64,000 bases of DNA from Blautia sp. Marseille-P3087 (GCF_900120195.1 NZ_LT635539.1:440830-504829); one strand, 5' to 3'; shown: positions 19,361 to 27,896, counted from the first letter of the stretch. The notes: generated by a model from the sequence alone, not told the origin. Translations and numbers: made by a program.

Positions 19361-19520
19361 TTAGTAAATATAATGTTGGCAAGTGTTTCCAGCGCCTGAT
19401 CCCGGATGATAATATCTGTTTTTTATGATATCTTCAAGGTTGCAGACAGCTTCGTCCAGTTTTGTCTGTCCGCTTTCGATTCTGCTGATTTCAAGAATTC
19501 CATTCCCCATATACATATTC
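19361..19520 (-). pseudogene. Remnant of a sensor histidine kinase (HisKA region)
   Basis: The minus strand encodes NGILEISRIESGQTKLDEAV followed by CNLEDIIK, which matches the second helix of HisKA dimerisation domains (the ...DMSRIESG...L.E...L.DII pattern). No histidine box, ATP domain or start is present. After the T6 run at 19419-19424 (A6 on the coding strand) the family pattern continues in another frame as KTDIIIRDQALE, so a one-base slip in the homopolymer broke it. Only ~55 residues of a kinase survive. It sits between ppdK and the MATE gene and has no regulator partner. Confidence 0.6.
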
Positions 19521-19524
19521 ATAT

Positions 19525-19760
19525 TCCCATCCAGAAAAAAATATATATTAACGTTCAAACATATCGCCCTGCATTTTCTGAAGTCTCATGTATAAACTTT
19601 CTTTTCATATATGTATATGTTTCTGCTATATTCATATGTAATTCTCCCGAATACCATGAAATGATTACCTAAAATCACTAAAAATATTTCAAATTTATTA
19701 TACTCTTTTAAACAATATGCTGTCAAATTCTTTAACAAACGGGTTTTCAAAGAAAAAACT
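19525..19760. other. AT-rich gap with no recognised gene
   Basis: Between the kinase remnant and the ppdK terminator. No frame here matches a family I know, no ribosome binding site precedes a plausible start, and no repeat was seen. It may hold further, unrecognisable decay of the same kinase gene. Confidence 0.5.
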
Positions 19761-19804
19761 ATAAAAAAGACCCCCACGATACAGTTTCCTGTAAAGTGAG
19801 GGTC
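19761..19804 (-). terminator. Terminator of ppdK
   Basis: Minus strand stem GACCCTCAC / GTGGGGGTC with an inner ACAG / CTGT pairing, followed by six T. It lies 58 bases past the stop codon. Confidence 0.9.
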
Positions 19805-19862
19805 GGTACTACTCCGTTGGGACACAAATATCAGGTTAACTTAATAGCCTTATAAACTGCTG

Positions 19863-22493
19863 TTAAGCGTTCTTTTCTGCGATAGCTGCCTGTGCTGCTG
19901 CAAGACGAGCGATCGGTACACGGAACGGTGAGCAGGATACATAGTTCAGACCAATCTTATGGCAGAACTCTACGGAAGACGGATCTCCACCATGCTCTCC
20001 ACAAATACCTACATGGAGGTTCGGGTTAACCGGTCTGCCCAGTTCGATAGCCATCTTCATGAGTTTGCCAACGCCAACCTGATCAAGTTTAGCAAATGGG
20101 TCATTCTCGAAGATCTTAGCATCGTAGTAAGCGTTCAGGAATTTACCTGCATCATCACGGGAGAAGCCATATGTCATCTGTGTAAGGTCGTTTGTACCGA
20201 AGCAGAAGAAGTCAGCTTCTTTAGCAATATCGTCAGCAGTAAGAGCTGCTCTCGGAATCTCGATCATAGTACCAACTTCATACTGAAGGTCGGAACCAGC
20301 TGCTTTGATCTCAGCGTCTGCAGTTTCTACTACGAATTTCTTAACATATTTAAGCTCTTTGATATCGCCAACAAGCGGGATCATGATTTCCGGTTTGATT
20401 GCCCAATCCGGATGAGCATTTTTAACTTTGATTGCTGCACGGATAACTGCTGTTGTCTGCATCTTGGCAATTTCTGGATAAGTAACTGCAAGACGGCATC
20501 CACGATGACCCATCATTGGATTGAACTCATGGAGAGAATCAATGATAGTTTTGATTTCTTCAACGGTTTTGCCCTGAGCATCTGCAAGTTTCTTGATGTC
20601 AGCTTCTTCAGTAGGAACGAATTCATGAAGTGGCGGATCCAGGAAACGGATAGTAACCGGGTTGCCTTCCAGTGCTTCGAACAGTCCTTCGAAGTCTTCC
20701 TGCTGATATGGAAGAATTTTTGCAAGAGCTGTTTCTCTTTCTTCTACTGTTGTGGAGCAGATCATTTCACGGAATGCATCGATACGTCCCTCACCGAAGA
20801 ACATATGCTCTGTACGGCAAAGTCCGATACCTTCTGCACCAAGCTCAACTGCTTTCTTAGCATCAGCCGGTGTATCTGCGTTTGTACGAACTTTCATAGT
20901 TCTGTATTTGTCAGCCCAAGCCATGATACGGCCGAACTCACCAGCGATTGTAGCGTCTACAGTCGGGATGATTCCGTCGTAGATGTTACCTGTTGTACCA
21001 TCGATGGAGATGAAGTCTCCTTCATGGAATTCTTTGCCAGCCAGTGTGAATTTCTTGTTTTCTTCATCCATAGCGATATCACCGCATCCGGATACACAGC
21101 ACTCACCCATACCACGGGCAACTACTGCTGCGTGAGAAGTCATACCACCACGAACTGTCAGGATACCCTGAGCAGATTTCATACCTGTGATATCTTCCGG
21201 AGATGTCTCAAGACGTACAAGAACGACTTTTTCTCCTCTTTCTGCCCATTCAACAGCATCATCTGCTGTGAATACGATTTTACCGCAAGCAGCTCCTGGA
21301 GAAGCACCAAGGCCTTTACCCATCGGTGTAGCAGCTTTAAGAGCAGCTGCATCGAACTGCGGATGAAGCAGAGTATCAAGGTTACGTGGGTCGATCATTG
21401 CAACAGCTTCTTCTTCTGTTCTCATTCCCTCATCAACGAGGTCACAAGCGATCTTCAGAGCAGCCTGTGCAGTTCTTTTACCATTACGTGTCTGCAGCAT
21501 GTAAAGTTTACCGTGCTCTACAGTGAACTCCATATCCTGCATATCTCTGTAGTGGTCTTCCAGAGTTTTGCAAACCTGTTTGAACTGTACGAATGCTTCC
21601 GGGAATTTCTGTTCCATTTCGGTGATGTGCATAGGTGTACGAACACCGGCAACAACGTCTTCACCCTGAGCGTTTGTCAGGAATTCACCGAACAGACCGT
21701 TAGCTCCTGTAGCAGGGTCACGTGTGAAAGCAACACCTGTACCACAGTCATCACCCATGTTACCGAATGCCATCATCTGTACGTTAACAGCTGTTCCCCA
21801 GGAATATGGGATATCGTTGTCACGACGATAAACGTTTGCACGCGGGTTGTCCCATGAACGGAATACGGCTTTGATAGCACCCATTAACTGTTCCTTAGGA
21901 TCAGTTGGGAATTCAGCACCGATTTTTTCTTTATATTCAGCTTTGAACTGTTCTGCAAGTTCTTTAAGATCTTCAGCTGTAAGTTCAACGTCCTGTTTAA
22001 CGCCTCTCTTAGCTTTCATTTCGTCGATCAGTTCTTCGAAATATTTCTTACCAACTTCCATAACTACGTCAGAGTACATCTGAATGAATCTTCTGTAGCA
22101 GTCCCAAGCCCAACGTGGGTTGTTGGATTTCTCAGCAAGAGTATTAACTACTTCTTCATTTAAACCAAGGTTCAGGATAGTATCCATCATACCAGGCATG
22201 GAAGCTCTGGCACCAGAACGAACGGAAACAAGCAGAGGATTTTCTTTGTCACCGAATTTCTTACCGGTAACTCCTTCCATTTTAGTGATTGCTTCCATGA
22301 TCTGAGCCATGATCTCGTCATTGATCTGTCTTCCGTCTTCATAGTACTGTGTGCAGGCTTCTGTTGTGATTGTAAAGCCCTGCGGTACAGGAAGACCAAG
22401 GTTTGTCATTTCAGCAAGGTTGGCACCTTTACCACCCAGAAGGTTTCTCATATTAGCGTTACCTTCTGTAAACATGTAAACCCATTTTGCCAT
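19863..22493 (-). CDS. ppdK: Pyruvate, phosphate dikinase
   Basis: An 876-residue PPDK interconverting pyruvate + ATP + Pi and phosphoenolpyruvate + AMP + PPi. Order: ATP-grasp nucleotide domain (1-340, GGKGANLAEMTNLGLPVP and SVRSGARASMPGMMDT), the swivelling phospho-His domain (GGMTSHAAVVARGMGECCVSG, His near residue 455), and the PEP/pyruvate TIM barrel (GLCRTEHMFFGEGRI, and the catalytic Cys in GICGEHGGDP). In anaerobes it often runs toward pyruvate and ATP as a PPi-using alternative to pyruvate kinase. It lies directly downstream of the PPi-type phosphofructokinase but has its own promoter and the genes are split by a terminator. Confidence 0.97.
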   Translation of the reverse strand: MAKWVYMFTEGNANMRNLLGGKGANLAEMTNLGLPVPQGFTITTEACTQYYEDGRQINDEIMAQIMEAITKMEGVTGKKFGDKENPLLVSVRSGARASMPGMMDTILNLGLNEEVVNTLAEKSNNPRWAWDCYRRFIQMYSDVVMEVGKKYFEELIDEMKAKRGVKQDVELTAEDLKELAEQFKAEYKEKIGAEFPTDPKEQLMGAIKAVFRSWDNPRANVYRRDNDIPYSWGTAVNVQMMAFGNMGDDCGTGVAFTRDPATGANGLFGEFLTNAQGEDVVAGVRTPMHITEMEQKFPEAFVQFKQVCKTLEDHYRDMQDMEFTVEHGKLYMLQTRNGKRTAQAALKIACDLVDEGMRTEEEAVAMIDPRNLDTLLHPQFDAAALKAATPMGKGLGASPGAACGKIVFTADDAVEWAERGEKVVLVRLETSPEDITGMKSAQGILTVRGGMTSHAAVVARGMGECCVSGCGDIAMDEENKKFTLAGKEFHEGDFISIDGTTGNIYDGIIPTVDATIAGEFGRIMAWADKYRTMKVRTNADTPADAKKAVELGAEGIGLCRTEHMFFGEGRIDAFREMICSTTVEERETALAKILPYQQEDFEGLFEALEGNPVTIRFLDPPLHEFVPTEEADIKKLADAQGKTVEEIKTIIDSLHEFNPMMGHRGCRLAVTYPEIAKMQTTAVIRAAIKVKNAHPDWAIKPEIMIPLVGDIKELKYVKKFVVETADAEIKAAGSDLQYEVGTMIEIPRAALTADDIAKEADFFCFGTNDLTQMTYGFSRDDAGKFLNAYYDAKIFENDPFAKLDQVGVGKLMKMAIELGRPVNPNLHVGICGEHGGDPSSVEFCHKIGLNYVSCSPFRVPIARLAAAQAAIAEKNA

Positions 22494-22557
22494 TTTACAT
22501 TTTCCTCCTAATTATTGTTCTTTTCACATAAAAACTATGTTTTATACGCACATAATT

Positions 22558-22586
22558 ATTGTATAGACTTTAGTACAAATAGTCAA
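22558..22586 (-). promoter_or_regulatory. Sigma-A promoter of ppdK
   Basis: Minus strand TTGACT, 17-base spacer, TACAAT, with a ~65-base untranslated leader and AGGAGGAAAA before the start. The -35 context CTTGACTATTTGTA is almost the same as that of the neighbouring pfp promoter. Confidence 0.8.
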
Positions 22587-22599
22587 GGTTAAACTGTCA

Positions 22600-22645
22600 A
22601 AAAATGGGGAAAGTTTTTAGCATGATGCAAAAACTTTCCCCATTT
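22600..22645 (-). terminator. Terminator between pfp and ppdK
   Basis: Long stem AAATGGGGAAAGTTTTT / AAAAACTTTCCCCATTT with a ~9-base loop, then TTTT on the minus strand. It separates the two PPi-linked genes into two transcripts. Confidence 0.85.
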
Positions 22646-22658
22646 GTACGCTGTATTA

Positions 22659-23909
22659 TCAGCGTCTCTTCTTCAGATTAAGTACAAGATGTCTCGGAAG
22701 ACCATTTACCATAATCGGCTGATAATCTCCCTGAATGAGCGGACTGATATAATCTACAAAGTCTTTTGTAACATAGGTGGCATCTTTATTCATCCAGCTG
22801 CGCGGTACGACTTTTTCTTCGTTTGCAATGCGGTGCACATCATAAATACCTGTCGTGGCCATATATGGATCATCAGATACACGGTCAATAACAATCATCT
22901 TACCGGTATCTCCTTCATCTGCAGCTTTGACCGCAGCACCGCCAACCATAAATGCCTCATCAATGTCTACTCGGGATGCCATGTGAGAAGCGCTTCTCTG
23001 TAAAGTAGAGAGTTCTACTGCTCTCGTCTTGCATCCGCATTCTGCTGCAAGGAAGTTTGCCAGATATGTTGCGGTTCCGGCAAGCTGTTTATGACCGAAG
23101 GCATCTACGTAATCACCCGAGCTTCCGAGTTCGCATATATACCGACCGTCAGCAAGGCGGATTCCCTCTGAAACAGCAATAACCACGGAAGATTTTTTCT
23201 TAATGAGATCTTTGACTTTGGTAAGAAACTTATCAATATCAAACGGAACCTCCGGAAGATAAATAAGATCTGGTCCGTCACAATCTTCTGTGCGGGCAAG
23301 TGCTGTTGCTCCGGTAAGCCATCCTGCATTGCGTCCCATAATTTCCATAATCGTGATCATGCTCTTTTTGTAGGTAAGTCCCTGTGCATCACGGATGACC
23401 TCTTTTGTTGATGCGCCGATATATTTAGCTGCACTTCCGAATCCAGGAGTATGGTCAGTCAGTGCAAGGTCATTGTCAATAGTCTTTGGAACACCCAGGA
23501 ATTTCTGTGTCTGTCCAGTCAGAATCGCATAATCAGAGAGTTTTTTGATCGTATCCATGGAATCATTGCCGCCGATATAGATAAAGGCATCAATATCCAG
23601 ACGGTTCAGAATGTCAAAGATCTTTTCATAGATGGATTTGTCTTCGTGAATCTCCGGAAGTTTGAAACGGCAGGAACCGAGGAATGCAGATGGTGTCCGT
23701 TTCAGTAATTCAATGTCAAGTTCAGAATGAATCTGGGTAGAAAGATCAATGTATTGTTCGTCCAGAAGTCCCTGAATACCATGGAGCATACCGTATACTT
23801 TATCAAAGCCACGTTCGATGGCGTTTTTGTATACGCCTGCAAGGCTGGAGTTGATTACGGATGTCGGACCACCGGACTGTCCTACGATGATATTACGTTT
23901 TTTTGCCAT
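22659..23909 (-). CDS. pfp: Pyrophosphate-type 6-phosphofructokinase
   Basis: A 416-residue phosphofructokinase. The two residues that separate phosphoryl donors point to pyrophosphate: GGNDS (113-117), where Asp116 replaces the Gly of ATP enzymes, and PKTIDND (141-147), where Lys142 replaces the Gly of PGTIDND. Other family motifs: GGPTSVINSS, ITIMEIMGRNAGWL, AVSEGIR. It phosphorylates fructose-6-phosphate reversibly with PPi. The start MAKKRN at 23909 follows GGAGAGAAC; the in-frame extension to 24002 is AT-rich leader. Next downstream is ppdK, which makes PPi when run toward PEP and consumes it in reverse. Confidence 0.9.
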   Translation of the reverse strand: MAKKRNIIVGQSGGPTSVINSSLAGVYKNAIERGFDKVYGMLHGIQGLLDEQYIDLSTQIHSELDIELLKRTPSAFLGSCRFKLPEIHEDKSIYEKIFDILNRLDIDAFIYIGGNDSMDTIKKLSDYAILTGQTQKFLGVPKTIDNDLALTDHTPGFGSAAKYIGASTKEVIRDAQGLTYKKSMITIMEIMGRNAGWLTGATALARTEDCDGPDLIYLPEVPFDIDKFLTKVKDLIKKKSSVVIAVSEGIRLADGRYICELGSSGDYVDAFGHKQLAGTATYLANFLAAECGCKTRAVELSTLQRSASHMASRVDIDEAFMVGGAAVKAADEGDTGKMIVIDRVSDDPYMATTGIYDVHRIANEEKVVPRSWMNKDATYVTKDFVDYISPLIQGDYQPIMVNGLPRHLVLNLKKRR

Positions 23910-23943
23910 ACTGTTCTCTCCTTTGCGTCGCATATAATGTATA

Positions 23944-23972
23944 ATTTTAACAAGTATTATATAAATAGTCAA
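23944..23972 (-). promoter_or_regulatory. Sigma-A promoter of pfp
   Basis: Minus strand TTGACT, 17-base spacer, TAAAAT, 34 bases before the start. The CTTGACTATTTATA context matches the ppdK promoter. Confidence 0.65.
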
Positions 23973-24045
23973 GTTTATTTGTGCAGTATGTATTATTTGC
24001 AAAATAAAGATAAGTGTATATAAGAAGAAAATGCCTATACAGGGG

Positions 24046-24262
24046 CACGGACGCAGTATGTATTCTTGTGATTATGCTCATGTGAGAGACTTCTAATATA
24101 CTAACCAGCCAGAAGATATACTAAAAACGCCCGGCAAAACAGCATAACTCGCTTACGCTCAGACAATGCTGTTTTTTCGGGCAACATATATTTCTGGCTG
24201 TTAAGTATATTCACGAAGTATCTCAGGCTCGCAGAATCACAAGAATATAACTGCTGGCCGTG
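24046..24262. repeat. Foldback element A: 217-bp imperfect palindrome with 20-nt loop
   Basis: Left arm 24046-24145 and right arm 24166-24262 are imperfect reverse complements along their whole ~97-100 nt. The best paired blocks are TATTCTTGTGATT, ATATACT, AGCCAGAA and the loop-proximal GCCCGGCAAAACAGCAT / ATGCTGTTTTTTCGGGC. The apical loop 24146-24165 is AACTCGCTTACGCTCAGACA. The element begins CACGG and ends CCGTG, followed by ATATT. It holds no gene. The loop recurs, inverted, in element B 400 bases away although the arms do not. Confidence 0.85.
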
Positions 24263-24461
24263 ATATTATGAAGCAATTTTTTTATATACATTTACTTTTA
24301 CGGTAATTTCAACACTACTCTCCTGCATAAACAGTTTCTTGACGGGGAGAGATTGGCGGCGGGCGGAGCCGCCGCGATCCAGATGCCCGCGCCTGCCCGG
24401 CGCAGCATATCTTCGCAGAAAAGCTTTACCCCTTCTAAGTACATATAAAGAAAACGTAAAA
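24263..24461. other. Spacer between foldback elements, with a GC-rich islet
   Basis: Mostly AT-rich, but 24345-24410 is strongly GC-rich and contains GGCGGC...GCCGCC (24355-24373) able to form a small hairpin, plus CTCTCC / GGAGAG (24319-24352). A short minus-strand frame runs through it (24298-24552) but lacks a ribosome binding site and begins inside element B, so it is not called as a gene. Confidence 0.5.
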
Positions 24462-24670
24462 CACCCACCGATCTGATATCTGAATACAAGCGCTCTGCAG
24501 GAAACCAGCCAGTTCTTAGATGTGCATGAATCGTATTATATACAAAAATCATACTGTCTGAGCGAAGCGAGTTTATGATTTTTGTATATGCATTTAACGA
24601 TGAAATTCACATCTTAGAACTGACGGTTTCCGAAGCCTGTTTGTATTTCAGATACCAGTTCCGGTGGGTG
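24462..24670. repeat. Foldback element B: 209-bp imperfect palindrome with the same loop, inverted
   Basis: Left arm 24462-24553 pairs with right arm 24574-24670. Blocks include CACCCACCG / CGGTGGGTG, GAAACC, CAGTTCT, AGATGTG and a perfect 15-bp stem at the loop (24539-24553 with 24574-24588). The loop 24554-24573 is CTGTCTGAGCGAAGCGAGTT, whose reverse complement AACTCGCTTCGCTCAGACAG matches the loop of element A apart from one inserted base. The arms show no similarity to those of A. Both right ends read GTGATATT. The element ends 24 bases from the glyS stop codon. Confidence 0.85.
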
Positions 24671-24693
24671 ATATTTGTTTAATCTTTATTTAC

Positions 24694-26088
24694 TTAGAAT
24701 GTAAACTTATCAGCGAAATATGCATCAAGTTCATCAATCTTAATACGTACCTGCTCCATGGTATCACGGTCACGTACAGTAACAGCTCCATCATTTTCAG
24801 ACTCAAAGTCATAAGTAACGCAGAACGGTGTACCGATCTCATCCTGTCTTCTGTAACGTTTACCGATGTTTCCACGGTCATCGTATTCGCAGTTGTATTT
24901 CTTGCTGAGCTGCTGATAAATCTTCTCTGCACCTTCATTCAGCTTTTTGGAAAGCGGAAGGATACCGATCTTAACAGGTGCAAGTACCGGGTGGAAATGA
25001 AGTACAGTACGTACATCATTCTTCTCAGCGTCAAGCACTTCCTCATCGTATGCACTGCAGAGGAATGCAAGCACCATACGGTCAGCACCGAGTGACGGCT
25101 CGATAACATATGGAATGTATTTCTGTTTCTTCTCGTCATCGAAGTATGTCAGATCCTGTCCGGATACATTCTGATGCTGTGTCAGGTCATAATCTGTTCT
25201 GTCGGCAATACCCCACAGTTCGCCCCATCCAAACGGGAAGAGGAATTCTACGTCTGTAGTAGCTTTGCTGTAGAAGCTCAGTTCTTCTTTGTCATGGTCA
25301 CGATAACGAACCTCATCTTCTTTAAGGCCAAGGGAACTCAGCCAGTCAAGGCAGAACTTCTTCCAGTATGCAAACCACTCGAGGTCTGTATCCGGTTCAC
25401 AGAAGAATTCAAGTTCCATCTGCTCGAACTCACGTGTACGGAATGTAAAGTTACCCGGTGTGATCTCGTTACGGAAAGATTTACCGATCTGGCCGATACC
25501 GAACGGGATTTTTTTACGGGATGTTCTCTGTACGTTCTTAAAGTTGACAAAGATACCCTGTGCTGTTTCAGGTCTTAAATAAACTGTATTTTTGGCATCT
25601 TCTGTTACACCCTGGAATGTCTTGAACATCAGGTTGAACTGACGGATGTCTGTGAAATTGTGCTTGCCGCAGGATGGACACGCTACTTCGTGTTCTTTGA
25701 TGAAGTCCATCATTTTTTCCTGAGACCATGCATCTACACTGCCTTCAATCTCGATGTCATGATCTGCACAGAAATCTTCGATCAGTTTGTCCGCGCGGAA
25801 ACGCTCGTGGCATTCTTTACAGTCCATCAGAGGATCGGAAAATCCGCCAAGATGACCGGAAGCAACCCAAGTCTGTGGGTTCATCAGGATCGCACAGTCA
25901 ACGCCGACATTGTACGGAGATTCCTGAATAAATTTCTGCCACCATGCACGTTTTACATTATTTTTTAATTCTACACCGAGATTACCGTAATCCCAGGTAT
26001 TTGCCAGACCACCGTAAATTTCAGAGCCCGGATAGACGAATCCTCTGGCTTTTGCCAGAGCAACGATTTTCTCCATTGTTTTTTCCAT
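24694..26088 (-). CDS. glyS: Glycyl-tRNA synthetase, dimeric class II type
   Basis: A 464-residue homodimeric GlyRS (eukaryal/archaeal-like type, as opposed to the alpha2beta2 GlyQ/GlyS type). Class II motifs: motif 2 around [26 protein letters not shown], and motif 3 near [14 protein letters not shown] zinc-type pair (CKEC...CPSC) sits in the insertion near 85-140, and the C-terminal anticodon domain starts at [13 protein letters not shown]. It charges tRNA-Gly. The ATG follows GAGGAGAACTATC. It is downstream of recO but has its own promoter. No T-box is visible in the 87-base leader. It ends next to foldback element B, and I see no ordinary terminator between them. Confidence 0.97.
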   Translation of the reverse strand: MEKTMEKIVALAKARGFVYPGSEIYGGLANTWDYGNLGVELKNNVKRAWWQKFIQESPYNVGVDCAILMNPQTWVASGHLGGFSDPLMDCKECHERFRADKLIEDFCADHDIEIEGSVDAWSQEKMMDFIKEHEVACPSCGKHNFTDIRQFNLMFKTFQGVTEDAKNTVYLRPETAQGIFVNFKNVQRTSRKKIPFGIGQIGKSFRNEITPGNFTFRTREFEQMELEFFCEPDTDLEWFAYWKKFCLDWLSSLGLKEDEVRYRDHDKEELSFYSKATTDVEFLFPFGWGELWGIADRTDYDLTQHQNVSGQDLTYFDDEKKQKYIPYVIEPSLGADRMVLAFLCSAYDEEVLDAEKNDVRTVLHFHPVLAPVKIGILPLSKKLNEGAEKIYQQLSKKYNCEYDDRGNIGKRYRRQDEIGTPFCVTYDFESENDGAVTVRDRDTMEQVRIKIDELDAYFADKFTF

Positions 26089-26129
26089 GATAGTTCTCCT
26101 CTTTGTTTTATTCGTTGCGTTTTCTCAAC

Positions 26130-26157
26130 ATTATACCGCATTTAAAATATATTTCAA
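26130..26157 (-). promoter_or_regulatory. Sigma-A promoter of glyS
   Basis: Minus strand TTGAAA, 16-base spacer, TATAAT, 41 bases before the glyS start, in the gap after recO. Confidence 0.7.
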
Positions 26158-26175
26158 CTTTTTTATTGGATTTAC

Positions 26176-26928
26176 TTACTTCATGACTTCAAGAATCTGA
26201 AGACTTTTGAATTTTCTGTCTGTATTTCGTGCTGTATACAGATGGATGATCTGTTCGAGCTCCAGAAGCACTTCCGGTTCTACACGGAAAGAATAAAGCC
26301 GCCCCATCGGCGCTGTAGCTATGTAACGCATGGCATATAAGGCGGATGGCGAGATACGTCTTGCATCTCTCTTTCCCAGAGCACAGGATATGCAGAGAAT
26401 TCCATGCATATCCTGCGAAAAGAAGCAGTCTTCGCCGTCCGAAATCTCTTTTTCGCAGCCGGTGCACTGAAAAAGCTGTGGGCAAAGTCCCTGCTCGACC
26501 ATCGTACGCAGCTCATAGATACAGCGTATCAGCCGGTTATCCAGCTGCTGGTTCATCAGTGCTTTTACTGTCACATAGAGAAGATTCATCATCTCTTTTT
26601 CGTCGGTTCCTTCTCTTCCGAAATAATCCGCCAGCTCCAGAAAATAATATCCATAATAGACTCCCGGCTGCATTGTCGCCAGTTCTACAAAATGATGGGT
26701 AACTGATACCTGATTCAGATTGTAGCTTGTCCGCCCCTCATATAATGTAAAATTACCAAATACAAAAGGATCCGCAGCCGCCATGAACGGACTGTTCAGA
26801 CGTCTGGCCCCTTTTGCAAAGGCGGAAATCTTGCCGCGCTCTCTGGTCAGAAGTACAATACGTTTATCATATTCGCCTACAGGCATTGCCGAGATTACGA
26901 CACCCTGTACGGTAATAAGATCACTCAT
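26176..26928 (-). CDS. recO: DNA repair protein RecO
   Basis: A 250-residue RecO, which with RecR loads RecA on SSB-coated single-stranded DNA and anneals strands. The N-terminal OB fold (TVQGVVISAMPVGEYDKRIVLLTRERGKISAFAKGARR, residues about 7-44) is followed by the helical domain and a four-Cys zinc site (CTGCEKE ... CISC, about 147-175). Its place directly after era is the standard Firmicute order. Spacing to era is 31 bases. Confidence 0.95.
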   Translation of the reverse strand: MSDLITVQGVVISAMPVGEYDKRIVLLTRERGKISAFAKGARRLNSPFMAAADPFVFGNFTLYEGRTSYNLNQVSVTHHFVELATMQPGVYYGYYFLELADYFGREGTDEKEMMNLLYVTVKALMNQQLDNRLIRCIYELRTMVEQGLCPQLFQCTGCEKEISDGEDCFFSQDMHGILCISCALGKRDARRISPSALYAMRYIATAPMGRLYSFRVEPEVLLELEQIIHLYTARNTDRKFKSLQILEVMK

Positions 26929-26959
26929 CTTTCAGATTCCCTTTTTCAGATTAATCTTT

Positions 26960-27868
26960 TTAAATTTCTTTCTTGTCATAACCGAAGTTTTTGATCATAA
27001 AGTCGCTGTCGCGCCAGTCTTTTTTGACTTTTACCCAGAGTTTCAGGTTGACTTTTGCATCCAGCATACGCTCCAACTCATAACGTGCATTGCTGCCGAT
27101 CTTTTTCAGCATGGCACCCTGTTTGCCAATGATAATACCTTTATGAGAATCACGTTCACAGATGATGGTCGCGTCAATATCAACCAGACGGTTTTTGCCC
27201 GGACGTTCTTTCATTCGGTCAATGGCAACGGCGATTCCGTGAGGAATCTCAGCATCAAGTGCATGCAGTGCTTTTTCACGGATAATTTCCGCGGCGATCT
27301 GTCTCTGCGGCTGGTCTGTCACAGTGTCCTCATCATAAAACATCGGACCGTACGGCAGATATTTCAGAATACTCGGAATGATATCTTCGGTATTCTGGTT
27401 ACGAAGTGCAGAGCACGGAATGATCTCATCAAAATCATAAAGCTTGCGATAAGTATCGATTGCCTTCAGAATTTCATCTTTGTCTACGGTATCTACTTTG
27501 TTGATTACCAGAATGACCGGAATATGAAGTCCCTGTAACTGCTCTGCAATATGACGTTCTCCTGCCCCTATAAAAGTTGTCGGCTCTACCAGCCACAGGA
27601 TAACATCAACGTCTTTTAAGGTACGTTCGGCAACCTGTACCATATATTCACCGAGTTTGTTTTTGGCCTTGTGAATACCCGGTGTATCCAGAAAGACGAT
27701 CTGACCGTCATCGCAGGTATAAACTGTCTGGATACGGTTACGGGTTGTCTGTGGTTTCTTCGAAGTAATTGCGATCTTCTGTCCGATCAGATGATTCATC
27801 AGTGTGGATTTTCCGACATTCGGTCGTCCGATGATTGCAGTAAAACCTGATTTAAAATTTTCTTTCAT
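26960..27868 (-). CDS. era: GTPase Era
   Basis: A 302-residue Era GTPase for 30S maturation, binding the 3' end of 16S rRNA. G motifs: GRPNVGKST (G1), TTRNRI (G2 region), DTPGIH (G3), NKVD (G4). The C-terminal KH domain has GIIIGKQGAMLKKIGSNAR, then the KVNLKLWVKVKKDWRD tail. It is between the M16C protease and recO, likely co-transcribed with both. Confidence 0.97.
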   Translation of the reverse strand: MKENFKSGFTAIIGRPNVGKSTLMNHLIGQKIAITSKKPQTTRNRIQTVYTCDDGQIVFLDTPGIHKAKNKLGEYMVQVAERTLKDVDVILWLVEPTTFIGAGERHIAEQLQGLHIPVILVINKVDTVDKDEILKAIDTYRKLYDFDEIIPCSALRNQNTEDIIPSILKYLPYGPMFYDEDTVTDQPQRQIAAEIIREKALHALDAEIPHGIAVAIDRMKERPGKNRLVDIDATIICERDSHKGIIIGKQGAMLKKIGSNARYELERMLDAKVNLKLWVKVKKDWRDSDFMIKNFGYDKKEI

Positions 27869-27896
27869 TTAACAGCTCCTGTAAATTCTCTTTTGT

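Noticed and set aside
19959-21857. 632-codon open frame on the plus strand, antisense to ppdK
   Set aside because: It lies wholly inside ppdK, which has all PPDK motifs. The antisense product has Cys/Phe/Ser-rich nonsense composition and no ribosome binding site; it reflects codon bias of the real gene.
24298-24552. 84-codon minus-strand frame starting in foldback element B
   Set aside because: Its ATG lies in the hairpin stem with no ribosome binding site, and its composition follows the GC-rich islet rather than a protein.
24046-24670. Reading the two palindromes as retron msr-msd, attC sites or a CRISPR array
   Set aside because: No reverse transcriptase, integrase or cas gene is near, there are only two units, and the conserved part is the apical loop rather than the stem base or a direct repeat.
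26089-26175. Possible T-box before glyS
   Set aside because: The 87-base gap is too short and shows only a promoter and a ribosome binding site.
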